A stretch of DNA of 64,000 bases from positions 42,836,061 through 42,900,060 of the forward strand of contig NC_012873.2 of NCBI RefSeq assembly GCF_000003195.3, in the 5' to 3' direction. Below are positions 43,601-55,312 of this stretch, piece after piece. A model generated the notes under the pieces. It did not search any database. It was not told the DNA's origin and saw only the letters and a list, made by a program, of their open reading frames with translations. Position numbers and translations under genes: made by a program. The stretch comes from Sorghum bicolor (Eukaryota; Streptophyta; Magnoliopsida; Poales; Poaceae). Positions within the stretch are counted from its first letter, which is position 1. Every line of letters begins with the position of its first letter.

Positions 43601-44649
43601 ACACTATCCGGAACGGGAGTCGAGCCGCCATGCGTTGTATTGGTGATGGTTGAGGAGAACGACGAGAGCACGGCGTGCCACCTTGGTATACCTTAGATAC
43701 CTCGGTCGCTGAAACCGACATCGGGTACTGGTGGTGCCTGCTGAACCCGCGAATTGGTCATAGATAGTGTAATACGGTGACCTATAGCTCACTTGATTAG
43801 TGAGTGTAGTTTGTGTGGGGAATAACTCGCCAGCGGGTCAGAAATCGATTCGAATCGCCATCTCTCCTGGATAGTGAGCACTTGACTTGAGCTTCGTCCT
43901 CGTAGTAAGGACTATGAAGCACTTTAGTTATGGTATATGATGATTTGTGAATGCTACGGTATGGTACTATCATCTGGAAACAACTGTTTGCAATAGTACA
44001 GGTGCAAACCTAGATAGTACGTAATAATACTTAACTTGAGATAAATAAAAGAAACGGGTTTTAGGATATATACCTTTAGATGGATAAAGCTTTTTATGCA
44101 AAAAGGGTTCAGCTATCCCACTATACAGCCTTCATGATCCTTGAGAGTCTTTTATTTCTAGTTTATGATGGGTAAGTCTAGCTGAGTACATTCTTGTACT
44201 CAGGGTTCCATTCCCATATTGTTTGCAGATGAGCAGATGTACTTTGGGTGTTGCATCAACTGCTTGTACCCAGCAATGGGTGATGACTAGACCAAGGGCA
44301 ATGGTCACTCTACCTTCTCTTTTGCTTTTGTGGAAATGATATAACTCTGGCACTGTAACGAACTAAGCGTGCATGTGGTTTCAAACTGAAACACTTTTGC
44401 TACTATTGAACTTGGTTTGTAATAACTATATTGAACTCCGATGTAATTTCTGAATAATGTGAACTGAATGTACTTGTGAATGGTGGCTGCCGAAATTATT
44501 ACGATCTTGGCTATGTGCACAGAACAAGGTTTGAAATCCCTTGAGGTTTCACGGACTACTAGAATTATATGGGCTTAAACCTGATGGTTTGACTGTGCAA
44601 ATGGTCAAAATTATGCTTAATCTCTTATAATTTGGACGGTTCTGTTACA
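40665..44649 (+). repeat. 3' LTR of the Tekay element, complete
   Basis: 3985 bp with perfect inverted ends TGTAACA/TGTTACA. A GC-rich, CpG-rich block (about 41155-42010) lies inside AT-rich sequence and carries long but featureless open frames on both strands, as expected from GC content; it may hold the LTR transcription start or a captured gene fragment. From 42393 it matches the 5' LTR remnant. Confidence 0.93.
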
Positions 44650-45161
44650 ATAATGGTGCTCTACAATTCTTATAATCGAGAGAAGGAATACAAAGGACTC
44701 AATAGGATTGTCACTCCCACGATCTACCTCAAGCTCTGGACTATAAGGAGTAATCACAGATAAATACGGTCTAGGCACCTCGCTACATAATATCTATCAC
44801 TTACCCATTGGCCTAATGAGTAATCGCTATACGATCCTATCGATAAACATAATTCTAATCTAACTACGCTAAGCATAAAATCAAAGTAGACTAAGAACAA
44901 CATAAGTAAGAACATAAGCAAATAAAATAAAGTCAATTCCTATATAATCAAATATATCAAAGTCATATAAATAGTAGCAAGAACTAATATAAATATAACA
45001 AGAGAATAAGAGTTTACTAAGAACTGAAGATTGATCCGAACTGCAAGATTAACTTGACTCCTTCTAGATCTATTGCTATGTAGCTATGCTAAAGAACTAT
45101 AGAGATCTAATTGAGATGGTGGCTAAGAATCATATAGAGACAGATCCATTCGAGGGACCCC
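44650..45161 (-). repeat. Outer element 3' LTR, R/U5 part
   Basis: On the minus strand it continues GGGGTCCCTCGAATGGATCT and resembles the post-TATA part of other Athila-type LTRs here (such as 55800-56500). It abuts the end of the Tekay LTR at 44649, so its own end is missing. Confidence 0.6.
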
Positions 45162-47733
45162 TCTGAATACCCGATTTTAAGGACAAAACTAGATATGGTC
45201 TTAGAAGTCAAATCTCACATATAGCTCCAAATGAGGGGTAATATCAAAGGACAATGCATAAATTATATAGCATACATAGTAAATCAGAGATAACCTTAGG
45301 TAGCAAACAATGGAAGATAACTCCAAACTTCAGATATTAACTTCTCTCTATAGGATCCAACTGACTGGTTGATCACAAGCCTAACACTCCTCCTGAAGTA
45401 TGGGGGAAATAGCAAGAGTGAGTCCATGTCGAACTCCACAATTATAGCAACTAGATTATATAGATCCCACAATCTCATGATCAATGTGACATAAATAATG
45501 TAGAGCATTAAACAATAAATAATGAGTATCTTAACACAACAAGATTCATCACCCTTAATGCAAGAATCCCCAAGGCCGCTTGTGACCTTGAGCACGGCTA
45601 GTATACAAGTTTAAACACACTGTAGAGGCTGTACATCTTTACCCATGAGTCATGATTTACCCTTTCACCCGAGGTAGCTAATCTCTTAACCCCCTTCCTA
45701 GGGAGGTCGACAGGGATCACTATGAAGCCTTTCAAAGGTTCATCTAACAAGTTAGAGCCACTTGGTTTCATTAGTCAGTCAATGTGATCTACCACACAGG
45801 GATCCACGGTCTGCTATCCCCCAATTGCACCACATAGGTAACCGCTAATGAGCTAGAAAAGTTACTCATACTTGACTAAAGCCAGAGCCATTATAGCCCT
45901 CATGGTTGCACTGTTATCCCGGTTATCACTTACATATAAATCATCAAGTGGCTAAAAAGTCATTTTTATTATTTGTTACTTAACATTAATAGGTCATAAG
46001 ATCATGGTCACAGAAATAAAACCCAAATGCTATACTTGCCTTGATCCAAGTTTCTCTTCTACTCTTTGCTAAACCTACTGATTTTGCTGGTCTTACTTAT
46101 TGCCAAGGCTCTGATCTTGATCACCAAAGTACTGCTCACCGTCTATTCTCGATCATCGATCATCAACACACAAACAATCGAAGACAAATATACATGAAGC
46201 AAACAAGGATACAATTAGAATAGTAAACCAACAGTAGAAAAATAGTATGAAAAGTTTATAAAATGATTCTACGCATCTCTACGATCACACGGATACAAAG
46301 ATCACAAAAATCAGAGCTAAAACGGAGAAGTTATGAATTTTCTAAGATTTTCTTTAGAAAAGTAATTAATTAAATAGGTTCATGAAATTAAAAAGTTTCA
46401 AACTAGTAAAACAATGATATTAACATGTAGAGCTCGTGATTACGAATCTAACGCAATTTGAATGGGTCCAATCGGAGTTAAAACGAATATTTTATGGCTA
46501 AAACAAATCCAGTGGCAATTTTGTAAATATAGAAAACGTATTTTGACTCTGAGTAAACGATTTTACGTTTTCAAAGCAGTAAAGCGTATTCTGTAAAAGC
46601 CTAAAGGACGGCGGGTTCAATACTTGAAAACCACGGGGTCTCTTTAAGAAAATTGCCATCGAAGGGGTATGTTTTATTTTTAGCCGTAGACCTTGAGATG
46701 AACGGCTGTGGACGATCTAGGGAAACTGGGTGGTGGCCGGCAGCGTGTTTCACGGCGGTACATGGCTGGACTTCATGGCCCCTCGCCGGAGTTGGGCGGG
46801 ACAACGTTCTAGTGCAAACCGAGAGCATGGGGAGATAGAGAAGCTTCGTGCGAACTTACCTAGGGCACAAAATCATGACAAAGCGGGCTCAACGGCGGTC
46901 GGCTACGTGATTTGGCGGGTGGTGACTCCGTGCATGTGTTCAGGACGGTTAGCGAGACACAATGAACGATAGAGCGCAAGGAGAATGGCTCGGCACCTTC
47001 GTAGGAGTGATAAGAAGCTCGGCACGTGGTTGCGAACGTTCTTTGGGCACCTCAGAGTGAGGACGACAGCGGGGGCTCTTGAAGCCCGTCAGCGAGATCC
47101 AATTGTTGGCTAAGAGGCAAAGCTAGTGCAAAATGGCAATGCATAGACGAAAAGAAGGACACAAAGGGGGTTCTCGATCCTTTATAGGGGCTCAAAATCA
47201 GTTCGTCAGGCAGGAAATCCCAAGATTCAGGATCAAATGTCCCCTGGGAGAGTCTTGGTCGGCCATGGTGAGGAAGAAAGGAAGGAGAGGGAGAAGTCTG
47301 ACGCATGGGGCTGAGGTGGCAGCGAGACAAGGTGGGAAGAGGGCACGCCCAAGCGGGCCTTGGCCTGTTACTAGGCTCGATCAAAGCGTGGGCCGCGAGA
47401 GAAGAGGGGGAACCGAGCTGGGCTCACGATGTCTCTTGGGCCGAAACAGGGAGGAGAGAGTTTTCCTCTTTGTTTTTTTACATTTTCAAAGCCTATTTTA
47501 GAATAATTTGAAAACCATTTTAAAAGTCAGTTTGAATTATCTTGAACTTGGATCAAATCCACACAGTGAAAAAAACAAATGCTCCAGAAATGAATGCACA
47601 ATCATGTTGCTAAATTCCTATGATAAATTTTATTGTAATGAAAAATATTATTTCCATATATTTCATGAGCACAAAATATAAAATTAAATCATTTTTCACC
47701 TATTTCAAAATGAGCAAATTTTAGGGTGTTACA
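45162..47733 (-). mobile_element. Solo LTR of a second Tekay/Del-type family
   Basis: On the minus strand it starts TGTAACACCCTAAAATTTGC at 47733; the other end is near 45162. Flanks carry ACCCC (45157-45161 and 47734-47738), a probable target duplication, although the left end is not a clean TG. A CCTATAAAG TATA lies at 47188-47180 and a GC-rich stretch at about 46610-47450. No internal genes. Confidence 0.7.
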
Positions 47734-47738
47734 ACCCC

Positions 47739-48235
47739 TCTCTATCTAATTCTTCTCTTGATCTTCTCAAAGAATATTGAACTCATCTATCTCTCTTGAG
47801 GGAGTGAGGGTCTTTATTTATAGCCCCCTAGGAAGCACCACAGCCCTTGGATCAAACCGACTTAAACGTGCGCTTAAGATTAATCCTCAAAGTCGGTGGA
47901 GGCAGGATCCATGAGGTTCAACCTGATTGGTTGAGACCTATGGGAGGGTGGGACGCCCACCCCTGCCCTATGGCAGGTGGGCCCCACCTTTCAGGTGGTG
48001 TCTTTCCGAGGCTTCTAAAGTATTCCTGAGTTGATGTTTCACGTGTTCTCTATATGTAAATCTGACATATGGACCTTCTTTTGTTCTTATTCTGATAACC
48101 CCCTATAGAAATAGACAATCACCAAAACTTGTGGAATTCTGTTAGTGATAACCACTATAGCTAGATAGTATTCTCATTTAAGTCCTTTCTCATGTTATGT
48201 TGATGGTTAGAAAGAGTACTTATCTACCGTCAACA
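47739..48235 (-). repeat. Outer element 3' LTR, U3 part
   Basis: On the minus strand it starts TGTTGACGG at 48235. TATA (CTATAAATAA) is at 47823-47814. In place of the GC 14-mers it has GGTGGGCCCCACC and GTGGGCGTCCCACC (47947-47988), which match TCP-factor type GTGGGNCC sites, spaced about 28 bp between centres. Confidence 0.8.
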
Positions 48236-50766
48236 AACTCCCCCAAGCTTACCTTTTGCTCGTCCCTAAGCAAAGATAGACTCATTGATGGATCATGAGT
48301 TGCTACAATACTTTCACGCCTCACAAGTACACAAGCGTTCAAACAAGGACTCTTCTCTGGATTAGAGTGAACCATTCTGACTGAAGACTCACCCATATTA
48401 CCTTTAACAATGGAGCTTATAGCTATCACTTAGGTCCTGGGTAGTTGAAAGACAGAATAGTTAAGTCGAGCACTATGCTACTCACTCTTTGATCAACTAT
48501 TATTCTAGAGTTTTGTAAGATTTTCAAATAAAACTCAGAGTTTCCTTGTATGACACTTTCTAGTCTCTCATATGTGGTATTTTTGGATCCCCTCCAAGGC
48601 AAGTGAGTATGCCTTCTCTCTGCTCACCCTACTTCTAATTGGCTTATGTGGAGCTCATAGGTGGGAAAGACTATTCAAACCTACTTACATATATTGCATA
48701 GTTAAACCATAGATCCAGAGGAACTAATTATACAATCAAGTCATATGTGCATATGAGGGAATGAAGTGAAGTGATAAGAATGAAAGGGGTTATGAGGGGT
48801 GATAACTCATGGTGAATATCTAATTCTACAATTGCTCCTTGGGGATAATATACCTCCCTAATCTGAGAATAAGGACTTGGTTGTCTTTCTTTTCTTTTGC
48901 ATTGGGACTTTTCTCCTCTTTCTTTCTTTTCTATTTTTTTTAGAGATCAGCCATCCCTTCTAATGTACTAATAACAATAGGGAGTATCAACTGAAATAAC
49001 TAGAGCTTTATTGGATAAGTAGAATAAGACATAATGCGAATGGATATTTTTGGGTATTCCCTCTTAGTTTCAGAGTAGAACATTTTTATAAGTGGATGTG
49101 AAATGTATATGGTTGGATGAAGGAATGCGTACTCCCAGGATAGGAGCAGCATCAGTGCATGTCTCTAGGATAGAAACGGCACCGAGTGTAGTGCGTATAT
49201 GTGGGTGTACTTCCAGGAATAGAAGTAGCACATAGTAAATGTGGTGGATGTAAGTGGTTGCATACTTCTGAGGACAGAAGTAGCTAAGATCAATGGATGG
49301 AGAGCACATAATATTGACTTTAACTACATGACTAGTTCCTTAGGGTCTACACAGCTTAACTACCCTCAATGCTTACAGGTTGAAATATAAGTGGAGGTTT
49401 TCCTAATCTAGCAAGCATGAGTATTTGACTGTGGTAGAAAATTAAACTCTCGTCATAAAGGAACTCATCATGTAGCAAATTAAAATTTTCAAAATAAAAT
49501 TCTCTAGAATTCTAGCATCTCTAGGAGCAAGATTGATAGCAGCTCAAAACCTTCCCATATCATATCTGTCAACTACCTAGACTTAGATCAAGCATTTTCT
49601 ACCCACAAGTTTTAGGCTCAGAGCAAAATCTTAAGTCTAGATAGTTGTGTCTAAAACTCAGGAGAGTACAAGGTTGAAAACTAGATACTTACAAGGAATT
49701 ACGGTAGAGCAACTATTCATCATCTCCATAAAAGAGTTTATTCTAGAAGTTTATTTTAACAGATTCATTAAGATCTCTCCATAGCTAGCAAAATTAATTA
49801 TGAAAGATAAAATATTTATTGGGTTTCTAAGGTTATTCATCTTTTTATATTTTCATAACGCACTAGGAATAGATAAATAAGTAAGAGATACTTAGCTCGG
49901 TATACGGGGGTTGCTCTCCCCCAAGCTAGATGTTGACATAGTCTGCTGAGGTTGCTGACGGACAGTGAAGGCATACTGATCCTCCTAGAGCGTCATGGGT
50001 ACTTGCTATTAGAAATAGCACTTGTCTGATGTGGACAGTACTCTAACAGGGGACATTACGTCCTTCTGCCTGTTAATTCTTCTTGATCCTTTAAAGCCTC
50101 TGAAGCTCAAATAGACAACAAAGATTGTGGAACTGATTAAGCATTAGTAATAAACCTCTAAGCCTTGGGAGTCTAGAACTTTCTTATACCCATTTATCTT
50201 TTAACAGGATCAAAGTATTTTTATGCTTTTATGTTATGCAGACAGGAAATGAATATGCTAAAAATTATTTTTGTACCTCCACAGTAGATAAGTATGTGAG
50301 CTGTTGCGTCACATATTAAATACATGGGGCTTACCAATTTTCTAGATGCAATACAAAACATATTTATTTTCTTTTCTAATGCAGCAATAAAAATAAAGAT
50401 GCAACTACTAATGTAATTAAGAGAAGTAAATAAGCATAAAGGAAAATGCAAATAAATACCAAGTTACCTCTTAGCGTGGTGTTCAATGATTTTAAGTCCT
50501 CCGAACATGACCTTCTTGTTCGCCCACTGATTGGAGGGGCGCATCAGATGGCGCCACAGGTGTTGTGTCCTATGCAGGATTTATTTCTGAATTTACCTTG
50601 GGCTTCCATACCTGCCTTGTAGGTAATGGTGACTTGGAGGAGAGAGAATCACTATCTCTTCTTCTACTGGTTCTTCTTCCTTGATGATGTATTTGTTAGG
50701 GTATCGATCTTAGTATATTGGAAAAACTCCTTCATAGTCAGCTCATCTGTCTACAACATTCTTCTT
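48236..50766 (-). other. Outer element 3' noncoding region
   Basis: About 2.5 kb with no recognisable gene. On the minus strand it ends in the polypurine tract TAAGCTTGGGGGAGTT (48251-48236). T/C-rich runs lie near 48890-48940. Similar length and position to the noncoding regions of the 13299 and 27814 elements. Confidence 0.6.
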
Positions 50767-51830
50767 CTAGTGGTGGGTGCGTCGCCTTCTTCTTGACCTA
50801 TTCTTCTTGGGATCTTCCTCAATTATATAATTGCTATTGAAGTGCAGGCGTACCTTTTTTGAGGGGAATTGGAAATGGACCTCCCCTGTTCCAATGTATA
50901 TGATGGCTTTGGTAGTGTTGAGGAATGGTCTTCCTAAGATGATGGGTGGATCATATTCTTCTCCCATGTTGACAACAAAGAAGTCAGTGGGGACATAGTG
51001 GTCTTCAATTTGGACTGGGACATTTTTGGCTATCCCATCCACAAACCGAAAGGACTGGTCTACCAACTATAGCTGCACATAAGTAGGGTCCAAATGCATA
51101 GTACCGTATAGGAATTCATATGTTACCTTGGCCATGATGTTGACGCCTGATCCGGTGTCACAAACAGTGTTGTAGAAGTAGCATCTGTTGATGGAGCATA
51201 GAATAGTCGAGACACCTGGATCATCCTTCTTGATCAGATGTGGGGACTTGAGCAGGTGGTCATACTCCATGCAGATTGCAGTGACCATCTGTGCTGTCTC
51301 AGTCTTCTAGGCCTTTTGTTTGCCCTTGTTCTTGGTCTTGGCCTTGTTCTGGGTGTTGCTCTTGTTTCTACCGCTGACTGTCTCCTTTTGGGCAGGGATT
51401 GACAATGTCTTGTTCTTGAAAGAAAAGATTTACGTGTTGCCCTTGATGTTGAAAGTGATTTTGGCACTACTGGCGTAGATGATAGCTTTGGCAGTGTTCA
51501 AGAATGCTCGTCCTAGAATGATAGGCGACCGCTCATTGGTACCGGTGTTCACTACTGTGAAGTCTGCAGGAACGTACGAGTTGCCCACTCATACGCAGAT
51601 CTCTTTCATGATTCCCATGGGGTAGCAGAGTGACTGATCTGCAAGCTGCAAACATATGGTTGTATGTGATAAAGGATAATTGAAGAGTTTATCGTAGATC
51701 ACCTTAGGCATGATGTTGATGCTTGCACCGAAGTCACAAATTGCCTCGTCGAAGTTCGTACTTCCAATGGAGATTAGAATAACCGGTCTCCCTAGATCAC
51801 CTTTCTTGGTTGGTAGAGACGAGTCTAACC
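50767..51830 (-). pseudogene. Tandem retropepsin domains of the outer element
   Basis: First domain (about 51830-51430): GRPVILISIG, then AICDFGASINIMPKVIYDKL and SPIILGRAFLNTAKAIIYA. A basic linker (FKNKTLSIPAQKETVSGRNK) leads to the second domain (51288-50770): KKDDPGVSTILCSIN, CDTGSGVNIMAKVTYEFLYG, VPVQIEDHYVPTDFFVV and PPIILGRPFLNTTKAIIYIG, ending in NRSRRRRRTHH. Both active-site Asp residues are kept. Stops (TAG) lie between fragments. The order matches 16300-17398 in the younger element. Confidence 0.78.
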
Positions 51831-53102
51831 ATGTTCCTTTTGGAGGGTCACTCCAGTAGCTTCCTGCATTAAATATGTCTACAAGATTTGCAGTTTCTAA
51901 TTCTCCTGGCTGTCCAGGAATCTTACCTTGATCATTGGCAGCAGCAAAAGGAGAAAGCTATTGTAACTGAGATTCTAGCATCTTATTAAAGCCAAGCTAA
52001 TTCTTGATAGCATTCGAAAACTTTCCATTCTAATACTAATTGATTCTAAAGTTTTATCATTAGATGCTAGCTTCTTAGATAGGCTATCCATTAGCTTACC
52101 TTGATTAAGCACTAACTCTCTTATAGGTGGTTGATTAGTGTTATTATAAAAACTATTACCTTGGCAATTACCTGAGTAGTTACCTGAGTAGTTAGGCCAT
52201 AGTTGCTGGTTTCAGCCTTGATTTTGCTGAGGATGGTAGTTGTTATTGATGTAGTTCACGTCCTCCCTCAGCTCTAGGCAGTTGGTACCTGTATGCCTAG
52301 TTTCTCCACACTCTTCATAAGTCATGCCAGAATCATGGATGTGCATGACTTCTTTCTTCTCAATGGTTCTTTCGTCAAGTCTTTTCATCAGTAGGTCCAT
52401 CTTGGCAGCTAGCATGTCTACCTCCTTTAGCTGGTGCATTCCTCCAACTCTCTTGCGTGTCTAAGTTCTTTCATCACTCCAACCTTGATTGGAGGTCATC
52501 TTTTCCACAAGAGCAGTGGCTTGAGAAATAGTAAGTGATAAGAATGCTCCTCCAGCAGCAGCATCCATGGTTTCACGAGTGTTGTTGCTGAGCCCAAGAT
52601 AGAATGTCTACATGAGTAGCCAATTCTCCATTCCATGATGAGGACACTCGAGTATGTAGCCTTGAAAGCGCTCCCAAGCTTCTGGGACTGTCTCATCATG
52701 TTGTTGCTGAAAACTCGATATCTTCCCACGCAGAGCATTGGTCTTGCCTATGGGAAAGAACTTTGCCAGGAAATTGGTCGAACATAGTGCCCACGTGGTA
52801 TTCTTCTCCTTATTGGCGTAGAACCACTGTTTCGCTTTCCCCAAGAGTGAGAACGGGAAAAGGCGAAGTAATATAACATCTCTGGGGATGTCCTTGATAG
52901 TGAAACTACTGCAGATCTCCAGGAAGTGTTAGAGATGAGCACTAGCATCTTTAGGGGCCTTCCCGTAGAACTGGCTTGCTTGCACCATATTGATCAGCGT
53001 CAGCTTTCGCTCAAATGACCCATTAATATTCCACAGCTAGCCCAGTACGGATGTTGGCCATAGTGGGAGCTGAGACCTCACAAAGTGACTTGTTAGCCAT
53101 GG
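51831..53102 (-). pseudogene. Outer element gag with zinc knuckle
   Basis: Starts MANKSLCEVSAPTMANIRTG, related to the gag start of the 55313 element. The capsid part (52844-52608: FLAKFFPIGKTNALRGKISS, ETVPEAWERFQGYILECPHH) is clear. A CCHC-like knuckle (ECGETRHTGTNC) is near 52325. Then comes decayed, low-information sequence (51850-52200). Several stops and frameshifts. It would package element RNA if functional. Confidence 0.75.
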
Positions 53103-53397
53103 CGTCAATCTCTGGTGTCAAACTTTGAGTAGGTTGATCTTCTATCTCAGGAGGATTGGCAAGCTGAGATGTTGATGATGTTGATTGATTCTTTCTCAAC
53201 CTAGCCGTTCTCTTCCTGATCAGTGTCTCTGGATTATCAACAAAGTTATCTGGGTGATCAAACATGTTCATACATTTCCCTGCATATGATAAAAATAGAC
53301 AAAAAGACAAGGGTAAAGCTACATGAATGAGAAGGGTGGATGGTGCTCAATCCATGAGTTGATGTAGTGACGCTCATTACCCTTGATGCTTTCACCT

Positions 53398-53415
53398 TCC
53401 CTAGCAACGGTGCCA
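53398..53415 (-). other. Primer binding site, tRNA-Asp-like
   Basis: On the minus strand TGGCACCGTTGCTAGGGA, a changed form of the tRNA-Asp site, nine bases from the LTR end at 53424. Confidence 0.8.
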
Positions 53416-53423
53416 AAAATGCT

Positions 53424-53950
53424 TGTTGACACTTCTTAACGCAACTACTAAAAATATACTCTTAAACCTATCCTGGCAACGGCATCAAAATTACTTAACA
53501 TCACTTAAGCTAGGTTGTCATCCCTAACATGATGTAGAAGTGCTGGTATTAAATCTAAATGCTTTTCGAGGAAAAAAAATAAATGATCCACAAGCGCACA
53601 AATAATACCAATGTAGCATTTTAACCAGGAGTATTCCAGGTATCGTTATTTTATATTTTTAGCACTGGGAAGGGACTTGCAATGGATAATGAGCAATGAG
53701 CACTACATGTAATCATGGAGACCTTAACCATGTCTTCATCTATCTCTCATGCAGGGAAGTGTCACGTAAGATAAATATATGAATATGAAAAATAAGTGAC
53801 ATAGGATAAATAAGAATTCATAGCCATAAGATAAACATGATAATCATCTCAATTAGATTACTCTAAGTCTATAGCACTAGCATGGTATTAGGACAATCTA
53901 CAAGAATAAATCCTAAGTATTCTAACTTTACTGTCAAAGCATACCATGAT
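53424..53950 (-). repeat. Outer element 5' LTR, U5 end
   Basis: On the minus strand it ends GTGTCAACA and contains AATAACGATACCTGGAATAC, like the end of the LTR at 56817. It loses similarity near 53950 where copia-like sequence begins. Confidence 0.65.
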
Positions 53951-54698
53951 TAGTGCAAGTACACTTAGCATCATCACTAGAATCTAGTGGCACTTGGGGA
54001 TCGTTTGAGCTATGGATTTCTTGTTACTCTTGGTGGTTGCCGCCACCTAGATGGCTTGGATCAGTGGAGGAGCTTTGGTGTGAGTTGGTGATTTTTCGTG
54101 GTCATGTCTTAGTGATTGTGTGGGGTCTTGTACCTTCCCTAGCGGAGAGCTGAAAGGTAACTATAGTAAATTGCTCATGTCATTGGGTTACCTCACTTGT
54201 AGGTAGGTTCTTGCAATGTCCTAGTGAGGATGAGGTTCGTGCTATACCTCTTAGCCACCGAACCACCAAGTGTTGGACAATATAATGGGGACTAGCATGT
54301 TAGCAAGCACATGAACCTTGGGAGAAAAATTGTGTGTCTCCTTTATGATTGTCTCATTGTAATTCTCCTAGTGATTGGATTTCATATCATTGTGATTGGT
54401 TCATCCCCTCTACATGGTGGTATACAAGTTCACAACTTACTCCTTTATATTCCCGCAAACTAGAGTAGCTTCCTTTCTTGCATAGAAACATTAGGTAGCT
54501 CTCTAGTGTAAGTAGTAACTTAGTCTTGATTGAACTTCGAGATCATAGCAACTAGACTTATTGGATAGGTGGCTTGCAACCCTTGTATAGCTAGAGCAAA
54601 ATTGCATTACGCCTTTTGTTGTACTAATATTTGCTCTAGTGCTTTGTAGATTTTTAAGTAGGCTATTCACCCCCCTCTTGCCATATTAGGACCTTTCA
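53951..54698 (+). repeat. Probable Sirevirus-like LTR (copia), right boundary only
   Basis: It ends CTATTCACCCCCCTCTTG...CCTTTCA, the same type of end as 8619-8698. Upstream sequence has the T/G-rich character of Sirevirus U5. No primer site follows, so it may be a solo or truncated LTR. The left boundary is uncertain. Confidence 0.45.
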
Positions 54699-55312
54699 AC
54701 GGTTCACCTAGTTCTTGTTGGAGCCCAAACATAGAGAAAGCACTAAAGTAGTGGTCGAACTAGCTTAAACATTTTGTAACCTACACTAATCACCTGTATA
54801 TATTAATCCTTGAAGCACTTTGGTGCTAGAGCAACTAAAGATGAGCATAAGCTCTGCTACTACTTCCTTGGGCTCTAATACATCTAAAATGCCCAATTGG
54901 GGTGTATATAGCCTTCCCACAAGAACTATTTGTTAGCAAAGGCAACAGCTTTCTGCACACTCATGAAAAAAGTTTGATGGTGTCATCGAATAAATTAGGT
55001 GTCCGTCACATGTACTAGTCATTTGAATTTGACTGTTAGGCTCCTTTCTTCGGTGCCACTAGACTTTTTTGGTGAGCATGATGGATCTCAAGTTCTCCTT
55101 AGTCCTTTATTCGATTCTTAACATGAACTAATTTAGTGGCTCACCAAGGCTTTTTATCTTTTGACCTAACCACTACTGTCTCCATTGTCTTGCTAGAGGT
55201 ATTGATCAGTTGATCTTCATGTTGCCTTTGTCCAAACCATCCTTGCATCCAAATGAACTATTGTTAGGTGTCATCCTAATGAATTATTGTTAGGTATCAT
55301 AACCTAGGGTAC
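54699..55312. other. Unassigned repetitive sequence
   Basis: AT-rich, no domain or clear terminus. Near 55262-55303 the phrase ATTGTTAGGT(A/G)TCAT is repeated. It separates the copia-like LTR from the next Athila-type LTR. Confidence 0.4.

Larger units (their letters stand above)
8699..44649 (+). mobile_element. Tekay/Del-lineage chromovirus, split by several nested insertions
   Basis: The segments 8699-12985, 25467-27813, 37069-37295 and 38577-44649 rejoin into one Ty3/gypsy element: 5' LTR remnant, tRNA-Met primer site, an extra 5' ORF, gag, protease, reverse transcriptase, RNase H, integrase with chromodomain, polypurine tract and 3' LTR. Junctions are exact because each insert is flanked by its own target duplication. 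The two LTR copies differ by an estimated 5-6 percent by eye over a sampled stretch, older than the inserts they contain. A possible 3' target duplication is ATAAT (44650-44654). Confidence 0.9.
44650..53950 (-). mobile_element. Older non-autonomous Athila-type element (outer element), minus strand
   Basis: In element order: 5' LTR remnant (about 53950-53424), tRNA-Asp-like primer site (53415-53398), gag, two protease domains, a long noncoding region, polypurine tract (48250-48236) and 3' LTR (48235 leftwards). No reverse transcriptase or integrase is visible. The 3' LTR is interrupted at 47733 by a solo Tekay-type LTR and cut at 44650 by the Tekay element. I infer the missing LTR end lies left of the window. 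Confidence 0.75.

Noticed and set aside
54699..55312. Internal region of a full copia element after the LTR-like end at 54698
   Set aside because: No primer site or gag frame follows the LTR end.
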